A stretch of 64,000 bases of DNA from an uncultured Opitutia bacterium (GTDB taxonomy: Bacteria; Verrucomicrobiota; Verrucomicrobiia; Opitutales; Opitutaceae): positions 44,260 through 108,259 of the forward strand of contig CAIRCN010000053.1 in NCBI GenBank assembly GCA_903877135.1, in the 5' to 3' direction. The position numbers and the translations under genes were made by a program. Within the stretch, counting starts at the first letter, position 1; every line of letters starts with the position of its first letter. The notes under the pieces were generated by a model. It was not told where the DNA came from and ran no database searches. It was given only the letters and a program-made list of their open reading frames with translations. Positions 8,988-17,958 of this stretch are shown here, in pieces.

Positions 8988-9875
8988 CTACGATTTTTCG
9001 CTGGCGATACGGAGCAGGTAGGCGCCGTAGGCGGACTTGCCGAGTTTCTTGATGTTAGCCTCGAGGCCGGCGCGGTCGATCCAGCCCTTTTTGTAGGCGA
9101 TTTCCTCAAGGCAGGCGATTTTCAGGCCCTGACGGTTTTCGATCACGCTGACGAATTGCGCGGCCTCGAGGAGCGAGTCGTGGGTGCCGGTGTCTAGCCA
9201 GGCGGTGCCGCGGCCGAGGAGTTCGACGTGAAGCTGGCCGGCGGCGAGGTAGAGGCGGTTGAGGTCGGTGATCTCAAGTTCGCCGCGGGCGGAAGGTTTC
9301 AGGCTGCGCGCGAGGGCGACGACCTGGGCGTCGTAGAAGTAGAGGCCGGGGACGGCGTAGTGGGACTTGGGCTGGGCGGGTTTTTCCTCGATGGAGAGCA
9401 CGCGGCCGTTGGGCGCGAACTCGACGACGCCGTAGCTTTTCGGGTCGGCCACATGGTAACCGAAGATGGTGGCGCCGGTGGTGCGGGCACCGGCCTCGGC
9501 AAGCGAGTTCGCGAAATCGGCGCCGTAGAAAAGGTTGTCGCCGAGGACAAGGGCGGAGGGTTCCGCGCCGGTCAGGAAACCGGTGTCGGCAGCGATGTGG
9601 AACGCCTGGGCGAGTCCGTCGGGGCTGGGTTGCTCGGCGTAGGAAAGTTGCAGACCAAAGTTGGAGCCGTCGCCGAGGAGCTTGCGGAAGAGCGGCAGGT
9701 CGGTGGGCGTGGAGATGACGAGGATTTCGCGGATGCCGGCGAGCATCAGGACCGACAGCGGATAGTAGATCATCGGCTTGTCGTAAACGGGCATGAGCTG
9801 CTTGCTCACGGCGATGGTAAGCGGGTAGAGCCGGGTGCCGGAGCCGCCAGCGAGGATGATGCCTTTGCGCGACAT
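8988..9875 (-). CDS. rmlA: Glucose-1-phosphate thymidylyltransferase
   Basis: RmlA condenses glucose-1-phosphate and dTTP to dTDP-glucose, the first step of deoxyhexose synthesis. The 295-residue protein has the nucleotidyltransferase signature [11 protein letters not shown] at 10-20, [25 protein letters not shown] and [10 protein letters not shown]. Length and motifs match the RmlA subfamily closely. It is followed by the rhamnosyltransferase-like GT2 and preceded by rmlB (32 bp). Confidence 0.96.
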   Translation of the reverse strand: MSRKGIILAGGSGTRLYPLTIAVSKQLMPVYDKPMIYYPLSVLMLAGIREILVISTPTDLPLFRKLLGDGSNFGLQLSYAEQPSPDGLAQAFHIAADTGFLTGAEPSALVLGDNLFYGADFANSLAEAGARTTGATIFGYHVADPKSYGVVEFAPNGRVLSIEEKPAQPKSHYAVPGLYFYDAQVVALARSLKPSARGELEITDLNRLYLAAGQLHVELLGRGTAWLDTGTHDSLLEAAQFVSVIENRQGLKIACLEEIAYKKGWIDRAGLEANIKKLGKSAYGAYLLRIASEKS

Positions 9876-9907
9876 GGTGGATATGGGATTGAGGCGAAGA
9901 ATGAGAG

Positions 9908-10975
9908 TTAGCGGACGGTGCCGAGGCGGTGGCGGGCGTATTTTTGGGCGGTAATGTCGGCGGCCCAGGCGCGGTGGGCGAGATACCAGTCCACGGTCTT
10001 CTCGATGCCAGTGTCGAAGTTTTCCTTCGGCTGCCAGCCGAGTTCGCGGCGAAGCTTGGCGCTGTCGATCGCGTAGCGGCGGTCGTGGCCGGGGCGGTCG
10101 GCGACATAGGTGATCTGTTGCGCGTAGGGCCGGCTGTCGGCGCGGGGGGACATACGGTCGAGAAGGGCGCAGATGCGTTGGACGATCTCGAGGTTCGGGC
10201 GCTCGTTGAGGCCGCCGACGTTGTAGGTCTCGCCGATGCGGCCGCGCTGGAGCACGAGCCAGATGGCGGCGGCGTGATCCTCGACATAGAGCCAGTCGCG
10301 GATTTGCTGGCCGTCGCCGTAAACGGGGAGTGGTTTGCCCTCGAGGGCGTTGAGGATGACGAGCGGGATCAGTTTCTCGGGGAAGTGATACGGGCCATAA
10401 TTGTTTGAGCAGTTGGTCGTGAGCGTCGGGAAGCGGTAGGTGTGCTGGAACGAGCGGACGAGGTGATCACTAGCGGCCTTGGAGGCGGCGTAGGGCGAGT
10501 TGGGCTCGTAGGGGCAGTCCTCATTCCACGGGGCATCGCCGGGCTGGAGCGTGCCGTAGACCTCGTCGGTCGAGACGTGGAGGAAACGGAAGGCGCTTCT
10601 GCGCGGCTCGGGGAGCTTGGCCCAGTGGAGGCGGGCGCAGTTGAGGAGGCGGAGCGTGCCAACGACGTTGGTTTGGATGAACGGCTCGGGCGAATCGATA
10701 GAGCGGTCGACGTGCGATTCGGCGGCGAAGTTGACGATAGCGTCGATCTGGTGCTCAGCGAGGAGGCGCGTGACGAGCGCGGTGTCGCCGATGTCGCCTT
10801 GCGCGAAAACGTAGCGCGGATCGCTGGCGAGGTCGACGAGGTTGGCGGGGTTGCCGGCGTAGGTGAGCGCGTCGAGGTTGACGAGGCGGGTGAGGGGCGA
10901 GTTCGCCTCCAGCAGGCGCTGACGGATGAAGTTGGAGCCGATGAAGCCGCAGCCGCCGGTGACGAGGAGATTCAC
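9908..10975 (-). CDS. rmlB: dTDP-glucose 4,6-dehydratase
   Basis: RmlB converts dTDP-glucose to dTDP-4-keto-6-deoxyglucose. The 355-residue extended SDR has GGCGFIG at 7-13, the catalytic pair in SPYAASK, STDEVYG, and the substrate-binding [14 protein letters not shown]. The start codon is GTG at 10975 (frame NLLVTGG). It forms a unit with rmlA. No rmlC is visible, so the intermediate may feed the aminotransferase or a C4 reductase rather than a classical rhamnose pathway. Confidence 0.95.
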   Translation of the reverse strand: MNLLVTGGCGFIGSNFIRQRLLEANSPLTRLVNLDALTYAGNPANLVDLASDPRYVFAQGDIGDTALVTRLLAEHQIDAIVNFAAESHVDRSIDSPEPFIQTNVVGTLRLLNCARLHWAKLPEPRRSAFRFLHVSTDEVYGTLQPGDAPWNEDCPYEPNSPYAASKAASDHLVRSFQHTYRFPTLTTNCSNNYGPYHFPEKLIPLVILNALEGKPLPVYGDGQQIRDWLYVEDHAAAIWLVLQRGRIGETYNVGGLNERPNLEIVQRICALLDRMSPRADSRPYAQQITYVADRPGHDRRYAIDSAKLRRELGWQPKENFDTGIEKTVDWYLAHRAWAADITAQKYARHRLGTVR

Positions 10976-11018
10976 GGTGAAGTTGAAAAGTGAATGTTGA
11001 AGGTTGAAAGACCGGAGA

Positions 11019-11891
11019 TCAGACGGCGGCTTTCCAGCGGGCGAGGTCGCGGGCGACGGCTTCGTGGACTTCGGTCAGGGCGATGCTGGTGGCGGCGAGT
11101 TTGGCGGAGGTCATTACGCAGTTGGAGCGCGGGGTCTTGGCGGCGACATGCATGAACTCATCCTCGCTTTTGAAGAAGACGTAGTCTTTCACGCAGACGC
11201 CGCTCTGCCGGATGAGAGCGACGACCTCTTGGGTGGTGACGTGGCCGGGGTTGGTGACGTTATAGGTGCCGAAGGGGACGCGTTTTTCCCAGCACGCGAA
11301 GGTGGCGGCGACGAACTCCTCCAACTGCGAGATCGAGTTGGCGGCCTCGAGCAGACGCGAGTAGCGCATGAGCTTGGTGAGGTAGTTGCGGGGGCAGTCC
11401 ACCTCGTTGAAGGGGATGCGGAGGCGCCAGATGAACAGGTCGGGCCGGCCGGCGAGGATTTCTTCGCCGAGGGCCTTGGTGCCGCTGTAATAGGAGCAGT
11501 TGTTCTGGCGGAAGGTGAAGTTGGGGGTGTCGGTCTCGCTGAAGCCGGAGCCGTCGGGCCGCGCGCCGGTGTAGATGCAGCCGGAGGAAACGTGTCCCCA
11601 GGGGACGCCGGCCTCGGCGCAGGCCTGGGCGACGAGGCCGGGTAGGACGGCGTTGCCGAAGAGGCACTCGGTCTTGTGGAGTTCGCACGCATCGACGTTG
11701 GGTTTGCCGCTGTAGCCGGCGGCGTTGATCAGGAACTCGGGGCGGTCGGCCTTCAGCGCGGCGGTGAGGGCCGCGGTGTTGGCATAGTCCAGTTCGCTCC
11801 GCCGCAGGTTGCGAAAGGCGATGCCTTTGCGGGCGAGGAGCGCCTGATAGGCGTGGCCGACGTAACCGGAACCTCCGAGCAGATAGATCAT
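11019..11891 (-). CDS. RmlD-like NAD(P)-dependent sugar-nucleotide reductase/epimerase
   Basis: The 290-residue protein starts MIYLLGGSGYVG, a Rossmann nucleotide-binding glycine motif, and has the SDR active-site pair in CSYYSGTKALGEE. It belongs to the extended-SDR/RmlD-substrate-binding superfamily and is close in size to dTDP-4-dehydrorhamnose reductase. It lies immediately upstream of rmlB in the same direction (43 bp), so it probably reduces or epimerises the RmlB product. Without rmlC, a product such as dTDP-6-deoxy-talose or dTDP-fucose is as likely as rhamnose; that point is inference. Confidence 0.75.
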   Translation of the reverse strand: MIYLLGGSGYVGHAYQALLARKGIAFRNLRRSELDYANTAALTAALKADRPEFLINAAGYSGKPNVDACELHKTECLFGNAVLPGLVAQACAEAGVPWGHVSSGCIYTGARPDGSGFSETDTPNFTFRQNNCSYYSGTKALGEEILAGRPDLFIWRLRIPFNEVDCPRNYLTKLMRYSRLLEAANSISQLEEFVAATFACWEKRVPFGTYNVTNPGHVTTQEVVALIRQSGVCVKDYVFFKSEDEFMHVAAKTPRSNCVMTSAKLAATSIALTEVHEAVARDLARWKAAV

Positions 11892-11945
11892 GAAGGGAGC
11901 GAGTGAAAACGTCGCGGCGGTGGGAACAAGGTTTTTCCCGGGCGC

Positions 11946-12698
11946 TCAGCGGCGGCGGTAGTCGCCGCGGCTGAAATATTTCTCTAACCAGACGTAGGCG
12001 CAGATGAAGAAGTAGCGGCTACCCATCTCCTTGATCTTGAGCTTGGCCTCGCCGTATTTGCGGTTTTGCCAGGAGATGGGCGTGATCGCGTAAGTGAAAC
12101 CGCGCACGATCGCCTTGAGCGGCAGCTCGACGGTGAGGTTGAAGTGACGAGCAAGGATCGGGCGGCAGCCGTCGATTACGGTGCGGCGATAGGCTTTGAA
12201 GGCGTTGGTGGTGTCGTTGAGCGGAATGGCGAATCCGACGCGGACGAGAAAATTCGCCAGACGGTTGAACAGCAGTTTCACCCGCGGGTAGTCGACGACT
12301 TCCCCGCCTTTGATGAACCTGCTGCCGAAGGCGCAGTCGTAGCCTTCGTTGAGCAGTCGCCAATATTTCACGGCGTGGGCGGGCGCGTCGGAGGCGTCGG
12401 CCATCATGATGACGACGGCATCGCCGGCGCTGTGGTCCAGGCCCCAGATGACGGCGCGGCCGAAGCCGTTGAGGTCGCCGTTTTGCGTGGGTTTGAGCGT
12501 GGGATATTTTTCCCGGAGCCGGAGCAAGGTGGCCCAGGTGCCGTCGGTGCTGCCGTCGTCAACTACGACGATCTCGTGGGGGACGTTTTCGACGGTGAAA
12601 GCGCACACGAGGTCGTCGATAGTCGAAGGCAGCGATTCCTCCTCGTTGCGCGCAGGGATAATGACCGAGTAAAGCGAGAGCGGCGGGGCGGAGGGCAT
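11946..12698 (-). CDS. GT2 glycosyltransferase, DPM1-like
   Basis: The start is placed at ATG 12698 (MPSAPPLSLYSVIIPARN); an earlier frame opening at 12848 would overlap the upstream methyltransferase by 136 bp. The 250-residue product has IPARNEEESL, VVDDGSTDGTW, a metal-binding MMADASDAP and FGSRFIKGG, as in dolichol-phosphate-mannose-synthase-type GT2 enzymes. It ends in an aromatic and basic tail (CAYVWLEKYFSRGDYRRR) without a clear membrane pair. Paired with the methyltransferase 14 bp upstream. Sugar specificity is not evident. Confidence 0.78.
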   Translation of the reverse strand: MPSAPPLSLYSVIIPARNEEESLPSTIDDLVCAFTVENVPHEIVVVDDGSTDGTWATLLRLREKYPTLKPTQNGDLNGFGRAVIWGLDHSAGDAVVIMMADASDAPAHAVKYWRLLNEGYDCAFGSRFIKGGEVVDYPRVKLLFNRLANFLVRVGFAIPLNDTTNAFKAYRRTVIDGCRPILARHFNLTVELPLKAIVRGFTYAITPISWQNRKYGEAKLKIKEMGSRYFFICAYVWLEKYFSRGDYRRR

Positions 12699-12712
12699 GG
12701 GCGCAGAGCGAG

Positions 12713-13384
12713 TCAAAGCGGCGGCTTGCGGGCCACGATCAGGAATTGCCGGCCCCATATCCGCCAGAGCCACGGCATCGCGATATAAAGCCGGACGAAA
12801 AAAAGCGGATATTCGGGCGCCTTCACCATAGTGAACGGCAGAAAGCACGGATGAATCAGGTCGATCTGGTAACCTTCAATCTCCACGGCCTCGCCAAGCG
12901 AGGCTTCGGTCAGGTAGACGTGATGGTCGAAGAAATCCCAATATTCGCCATGGAGGTATTTTACGTTGGGCCCGACGGCAATCAGGAGGCCGCCGGGTTT
13001 GAGGCACCGCAGGGCGTGGCGCAGAGTTAGGCTCAGGGAATTTTTATCGGGCAGATGCTCGAAAAAATTACTGGTGAAGACGACGTTGAGGCTGTTGTCA
13101 GGCAGCGGCCAGGGGGCGGAGCAGTCTTGCTGGAGGAACTCGGTCCCGGCGGCGAGATGGCGGCCGGCGTCGGGATTGAGGTCCATTGCCAGCTTCCGGG
13201 CCGCGCGAATGTTGTTGATAAACTCGCCGTAACCGCAGCCAAGGTCGAGCACGGTGGCGTCCGTGCGAACCCACCGTGAGAAAAACGACGCGGTCAGAAT
13301 TTTCCAGACTTTGTCGCGATATGCGGCGGTGCGGACGAAGCGCCGATGGTAGATTTTCGAGAGTTCCTGAGGCGTGTTGGTCAT
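12713..13384 (-). CDS. Class I SAM-dependent methyltransferase
   Basis: The 223-residue protein has the SAM motif LDLGCGYGEFINNI, an acidic MDLNPDA motif II and FFEHLPDK, then the typical ALRCLKPGGLLIAVGP. It belongs to the Methyltransf_11/23-like group that often modifies sugars or lipids in polysaccharide clusters. It lies 12 bp downstream of the epimerase gene and 14 bp upstream of a GT2 gene. The substrate is unknown. Confidence 0.8.
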   Translation of the reverse strand: MTNTPQELSKIYHRRFVRTAAYRDKVWKILTASFFSRWVRTDATVLDLGCGYGEFINNIRAARKLAMDLNPDAGRHLAAGTEFLQQDCSAPWPLPDNSLNVVFTSNFFEHLPDKNSLSLTLRHALRCLKPGGLLIAVGPNVKYLHGEYWDFFDHHVYLTEASLGEAVEIEGYQIDLIHPCFLPFTMVKAPEYPLFFVRLYIAMPWLWRIWGRQFLIVARKPPL

Positions 13385-13396
13385 GGCGCGGGGAGA

Positions 13397-14467
13397 TCAG
13401 CGGGGCGCTGAGAGGTCCAGCCACTCCGGGTGGGCCTGGGCGTGGGCGGCAATTTCGTCGAGGATGGCGGCGGCGGGCGTTTTTGGGTGCCAGTCCCAGA
13501 GGCGCGTGGCCTTGGCGTGGTCGAGCACGATCCATGGGATGTCGAAGGGGCGCGGGGTGCCGTCGGGCGCGACGGGATGCGGGCCGAAGTGCGCGGTGCA
13601 CCAGTCGCTGAGCTGTTTCAGGGACATCGCGGAGGCGGCGCCGCCGGAGAAATTAGCGATGCGGTCAGCGGCGGAAAACCGGGGCGCGGCAAACTGTTTT
13701 TCCAGCAGCGGAACCAGATCGCGGGGGTGTAGGCAGTCGCGCACCTGATGGCCGTGGCCGCCGAAGCCGAGGTATTTGAGCGGGCGCCGGCGCAGCCAGG
13801 CGTTGATCCAGTAGGCGAAGATGCCCTGGTCGGCGCGGCCGAACTGCCCCGCACCGGCGAGCACGCCGCAGCGATTGATGAACACCGGGAAACCGAATGC
13901 CGCGCCGTATTCGAGAGCGAGGGCCTCTGAGGCGAGCTTGGTGGCGCCATAGAGCGACAGCGGCGCGGTGGTGGAGAAGGTTTCGTCGAGGCCGGCGGCG
14001 GTGAGGCCGGAAGGCAGGCGGGCGGCGAGCGGCGAGGGACGAAAGGCGCCGTCGGCGGCGACGACCTCCAGCGTGGTGAGCGGCTCGATGGCATAGACGC
14101 GGCTGGTGGAGAGGAGTATGAAGCCGGCTTTGTGCGCCTTGCAGTATTCGAGGAGGTTGAGGGTGCCGCCGAGGTTATGGTCCACGAGCTCGCGCGAACT
14201 GGTGCGGCCGTCGATGCCGGCGAGCACACTGGGGTTGGCGGCGGCATCGATGACGAAATCGGCGGCGGGCAGCGCGTCGATGTCGCGGGCATAGCGCAGG
14301 TCGGCTGTGATGACCTTGACGCCGAGCTTCTGCAACGGCTCGAGGTTGGTTTCGCTGCCGGGTCGGATATAGTTGTCGAAGCCAGTGATCTGGTGTCCGG
14401 CGGCGACCAGCGCCCGGGCAAGAGTGTTGCCGACGAAGCCGCACACGCCGGAGGTCAGGAGTTTCAT
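13397..14467 (-). CDS. NAD-dependent epimerase, CDP-paratose 2-epimerase-like (paralogue 1)
   Basis: The start is set at ATG 14467 (MKLLTSGVCGFVG); an earlier start at 14518 precedes the conserved Rossmann motif without homology. The 356-residue protein has the active-site YGATK and the block NRCGVLAGAGQFG..DQGIFAYW..GFGGHGHQVRDCLHP, which I recognise from the CDP-paratose/CDP-tyvelose 2-epimerase group. A second family member lies at 15207-16268. No CDP-glucose pyrophosphorylase or dehydratase is visible, so the substrate may be another nucleotide sugar. Confidence 0.75.
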   Translation of the reverse strand: MKLLTSGVCGFVGNTLARALVAAGHQITGFDNYIRPGSETNLEPLQKLGVKVITADLRYARDIDALPAADFVIDAAANPSVLAGIDGRTSSRELVDHNLGGTLNLLEYCKAHKAGFILLSTSRVYAIEPLTTLEVVAADGAFRPSPLAARLPSGLTAAGLDETFSTTAPLSLYGATKLASEALALEYGAAFGFPVFINRCGVLAGAGQFGRADQGIFAYWINAWLRRRPLKYLGFGGHGHQVRDCLHPRDLVPLLEKQFAAPRFSAADRIANFSGGAASAMSLKQLSDWCTAHFGPHPVAPDGTPRPFDIPWIVLDHAKATRLWDWHPKTPAAAILDEIAAHAQAHPEWLDLSAPR

Positions 14468-14520
14468 GCGCGGTGAAACAAACACGCCGGCCGCCGGGGC
14501 GGAAGGCCAAACTTGCAAAC

Positions 14521-15144
14521 CTAGTGGGGTGGGGTGGCGGCTTCGGCGCGCGGGGCGCGGGCGCCTTGGGCGGTGGCCTGACGTTGCGCCTCCTCGTAGG
14601 CTTTGCGTTGTTCCAACCCGATCTCCAGCAGATCGGTCACGAGCATGCGGGCCTCGCGTTCTTGAAAGGCAGGCGTGCCGGGGGCGGGTGGCGGTGGCTG
14701 CGGCGGTAGGGACGGATTGGCCGGGGCCGCCGCGGGTGTGGTGGGCGGCGGTGCACTTGCGACGGGCGGAGTGATGTTGGCGCCGGGGATGACCACGCTC
14801 TTGCGGAGCGAAATGGTCAGGGTGCGGCCGCCGACGCGGATCACGGCCTGGTCGAGGTTGGCGTCGTAGCTGAGCGCGGTGACGTCGTTGACGGTGGCGC
14901 CCAGCGGAATCCAGACGCTCTTTTTATCGCTGACGCGCGTGACGCTGAGCAGGCCGCTCTTGTCCTGGGCCACGTAGCCGGACAACTGGTAGCCGTCCGT
15001 GGCGGCGCCGGCCGGGGTGGCCGTGGTCCCGCGCGGCAGGAAGGGCGAGTCCTTGGCCGTCGCGTCGGCCGCGGCACACATTCCCGGCGCCAGGGCGAGC
15101 GCCGTGGCTGGAAGCAAAAATCGGAGGGAAGGGAACCGCAACAT
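14521..15144 (-). CDS. Secreted hypothetical protein with Pro/Ala-rich linker
   Basis: The 207-residue product has a signal peptide of about 25 residues (MLRFPSLRFLLPATALALAPG..CAAAD). Residues 45-115 form a small beta-rich region reminiscent of SH3/general-secretion C-type modules (DGYQLSGYVAQDKSGLLSV). A Pro/Ala-rich linker (about 120-155) and a charged helical tail follow. I do not recognise the family. It lies between the two CDP-paratose epimerase-like genes, all leftward, and is probably exported to the periplasm. Confidence 0.6.
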   Translation of the reverse strand: MLRFPSLRFLLPATALALAPGMCAAADATAKDSPFLPRGTTATPAGAATDGYQLSGYVAQDKSGLLSVTRVSDKKSVWIPLGATVNDVTALSYDANLDQAVIRVGGRTLTISLRKSVVIPGANITPPVASAPPPTTPAAAPANPSLPPQPPPPAPGTPAFQEREARMLVTDLLEIGLEQRKAYEEAQRQATAQGARAPRAEAATPPH

Positions 15145-15206
15145 GGGTGAGGCTTAGAACTGACGCAGAAAGGAAAGTTTCACAAGCCGGAGATTATCCC
15201 CCGCCG

Positions 15207-16268
15207 TCAGGCGCGCGGGCGAGACTGCCAGGCGGCGACGATCTGACGGATGGTCTCCTCCAGCGATTGGGTGGTGTCCCACGCCGGGTAGTGCGCCCGC
15301 ATCTTGCGCAGGTCGCTGTAATAGCAGATGTGGTCGCCGATGCGGTTCTGGTCGATGTAGCTGTAGGTTTGCTTTTTGCCCGTGAATTTTTCGGCGAGGG
15401 CGAAGGCCTCGAGGATGGAGCAGGAGTTGGCCTTGCCGCCGCCGAGGTTGTAAACTTCGCCGGCGCGCGGCGCGGCGACAAACGCGGCCATGAAGCGCGC
15501 TACGTCGAGCGAGTGGATGTTGTCGCGGACCTGCTTGCCCTTGTAGCCGAAGACGCGGTATTCGCGGCCCTCGAGGTTGCATTTCACGAGGTAGCTGAGG
15601 AAGCCGTGGAGCTCGACGCCGGTGTGGTTTGGCCCGGTGAGGCAGCCGCCGCGGAGGCAGCAGCAGGGCAGGTTGAAATAGCGCCCATATTCCTGCACCA
15701 TTACGTCGGCGGCGACTTTGGAGGCGCCGAAGAGCGAGTGCTTGGACTGGTCGATGGTGAAGGTTTCCGTGATGCCGTGTTCATAGGCGGGGTCGGCATA
15801 GTCCCAGCGGGTGTCGAGTTCGCGCAGGGCGATGCGGTTGGGGGCGTCGCCGTAAACTTTGTTCGTGCTCATGTGGACGAACGGCGACTCGGGCGCGGCT
15901 TGGCGCGTCGCCTCAAGCATGTTCAGCGTGCCGACGGCGTTGGTGTCGAAATCGTCGAACGGGATGGCCGCCGCGCGATCGTGGCTCGGCTGGGCCGCGG
16001 TGTGCACGATGACGTCGGGCCGCACCGCTTTCAAGAGCGCCAGCACGCTGACGCGGTCCCGGATGTCGAGCTCGTGGTGCACGAAGCCGGGCAGCTCGCG
16101 CGCGAGCCGCTGCTGGTTCCAGCGCGTGTCGCCCTGCGGGCCGAAAAAGACGGCGCGCTGGTTGTTGTCCACGCCATGGACGGCGAAGCCGAGTTCGCGG
16201 GCGAAATAGACGCAGACTTCGGAGCCGATCAGGCCGGAGGAGCCGGTGACGAGAAGGGTTTTGGCCAT
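15207..16268 (-). CDS. NAD-dependent epimerase, CDP-tyvelose/paratose 2-epimerase-like (paralogue 2)
   Basis: The start is placed at ATG 16268 ([15 protein letters not shown]), just before the Rossmann glycine motif; the open frame continues far upstream but crosses the divergent gene. The 353-residue extended SDR has [11 protein letters not shown], the catalytic LFGASK and the block [31 protein letters not shown], diagnostic for the tyvelose-epimerase group. It shares its overall plan with the gene at 13397-14467 but is clearly diverged. Its natural substrate is uncertain. Confidence 0.78.
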   Translation of the reverse strand: MAKTLLVTGSSGLIGSEVCVYFARELGFAVHGVDNNQRAVFFGPQGDTRWNQQRLARELPGFVHHELDIRDRVSVLALLKAVRPDVIVHTAAQPSHDRAAAIPFDDFDTNAVGTLNMLEATRQAAPESPFVHMSTNKVYGDAPNRIALRELDTRWDYADPAYEHGITETFTIDQSKHSLFGASKVAADVMVQEYGRYFNLPCCCLRGGCLTGPNHTGVELHGFLSYLVKCNLEGREYRVFGYKGKQVRDNIHSLDVARFMAAFVAAPRAGEVYNLGGGKANSCSILEAFALAEKFTGKKQTYSYIDQNRIGDHICYYSDLRKMRAHYPAWDTTQSLEETIRQIVAAWQSRPRA

Positions 16269-16394
16269 GGGAAAGGAAGAGGCGGATGAACGGCCCCAGC
16301 AAAGCGTCCCGAGGTGGGCTTTCGAGTTCAATCGGCGGTCAAAAGGCTTGTCGCTCCGGGAGAACTCACGGACATTGGGGCCAATCCGACTGCA
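16269..16394. promoter_or_regulatory. Divergent promoter region
   Basis: These 126 bp lie between a leftward epimerase and a rightward methyltransferase-glycosyltransferase fusion. Both transcripts should start here. No convincing promoter boxes or operator palindromes were identified by eye. Confidence 0.3.
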
Positions 16395-17810
16395 ATGAGC
16401 ATGAGCATGGCCGAACATTTCGACTGGGTCAGCACGCACGACGCCGCGGCGCGCCGCGTGCAGTCGGGTTTTCACCGCCAGATCGCGGAGCAGCTGAGGC
16501 ACCTGATTCCGGCGGGCAGCCGCGTGCTGGAGGTCGGTTGCGGGCGAGGAGACCTGCTGCGTGCGCTCCAGCCCGCCCGCGGCCTGGGGCTCGACCTGAG
16601 CCCGCGCATGCTCGAGCGGGCACGCACCGCCGATGCCGCCGGAAATTGCGAGTATCAACTGGGCGACGCCCACGCTTGGCGCGAGACGGAGAAGTTCGAC
16701 TACATCGTGCTGGATTATCTGGTGGGCTATCTGTCCGACGTGCAGGCCGCGCTGGAAAACCTCCGCGCCGCCGCGCATCCGCGGACGCGGCTGTGCCTGA
16801 CCTCGGTCAACAACGTCTGGACGCCGGTGCTCCGGCTCGGCCAGTGGCTCGGGGCCGTCACCCGCCAGCCGCCGAGCAACTGGCTTTCGACCAAGGACCT
16901 CGTCAACCTCCTTGAACTCTCCGGCTGGGAGGTCGTGCATCAGAGCACGGAGCAGTTGTTCCCGTTTCGCGTGCCGCTGCTTTCGGGATTTTTCAACCGG
17001 TTCCTCGTGCGGCTGCCGGGGCTGCGGCATTTCGGGTCGAGCCTCTACGTCGTCGCCCTCCCGGCGCCGGAACCGCTGGCGGGCGACCTGAGCTGCTCGG
17101 TGATTGTCCCGGCGCGCAACGAGTCGGGCAATATTCGCGCGGCGCTGGAGCGGATTCCCGTGCTCGGGACGCGGACCGAGGTGATTTTCGTCGAGGGACA
17201 TAGCCGCGACGACACCTGGGCGGCTATCCAGCGTGAAGTCGCCGCCTACCGCGGGCCGCTGGAATTACACGCAATGCAGCAGCCCGGCCGCGGCAAGTGG
17301 GACGCGGTGCGCACCGGTTTCGCCGCGGCGACAGGCGACGTGCTAGTCATCCAGGACGCCGACCTCACGGCGCCGCCGGAGGACCTGCCGAAGTTTTTCG
17401 CGGCGGTGGCGTCGGGGCGGGTCGAGTTCGCCAACGGCAGCCGGCTCGTCTATCCGATGGAGAAGGAGGCAATGCGTTTCCTGAATCTGCTGGGCAACAA
17501 ATTTTTTGCACTCGCGCTGTCGTTCACGCTCGGCCAGCCGATCAAGGACAGCCTGTGCGGCACGAAGATGCTCCTGCGCCGCGACTACGAGCGCATCCTC
17601 GCGCGGATCGCGGTGCTGGGGGACTTCGATCCGTTTGGCGATTTCAACCTGCTGTTTGGCGCGGCGCTGCTGAAGCTGCGGATTCGCGACATTCCGGTCC
17701 GCTACAAAGACCGCACCTACGGCGCGACGAACATCTCGCGCTTCCGCCATGGCTGGCTGCTGTTGAAGATGACCGCCTTTGGAATGCTCAAGCTGAAGTT
17801 TGGCAGGTAG
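16395..17810 (+). CDS. Methyltransferase-GT2 glycosyltransferase fusion
   Basis: The start is at the first of three in-frame ATGs (16395, 16401, 16407). In the 471-residue product, residues 1 to about 195 are a class I methyltransferase with [15 protein letters not shown]. Residues from about 215 on are a GT2 domain with [22 protein letters not shown], the metal site [13 protein letters not shown] and [11 protein letters not shown]. The C-terminal half resembles polyprenyl-phosphate-glucose synthases of the DPG type. No frameshift separates the parts, so it looks like a true two-domain enzyme linking methylation and lipid-linked sugar synthesis. Substrates unknown. Confidence 0.8.
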   Translation: MSMSMAEHFDWVSTHDAAARRVQSGFHRQIAEQLRHLIPAGSRVLEVGCGRGDLLRALQPARGLGLDLSPRMLERARTADAAGNCEYQLGDAHAWRETEKFDYIVLDYLVGYLSDVQAALENLRAAAHPRTRLCLTSVNNVWTPVLRLGQWLGAVTRQPPSNWLSTKDLVNLLELSGWEVVHQSTEQLFPFRVPLLSGFFNRFLVRLPGLRHFGSSLYVVALPAPEPLAGDLSCSVIVPARNESGNIRAALERIPVLGTRTEVIFVEGHSRDDTWAAIQREVAAYRGPLELHAMQQPGRGKWDAVRTGFAAATGDVLVIQDADLTAPPEDLPKFFAAVASGRVEFANGSRLVYPMEKEAMRFLNLLGNKFFALALSFTLGQPIKDSLCGTKMLLRRDYERILARIAVLGDFDPFGDFNLLFGAALLKLRIRDIPVRYKDRTYGATNISRFRHGWLLLKMTAFGMLKLKFGR

Positions 17811-17958
17811 TCCGTTCGTGGGGCCCCAGTCTCTTGTTGTCGCAAATTAAATTCGCGGGTGTCACCTCAGAATTGTGGGGTTGCCCGGATTTGACGGACA
17901 CGCGTTGAAACCAATTTCACCTCGCTAGGGCGCTTGGTCGCATGCTCATCTGTGGACG

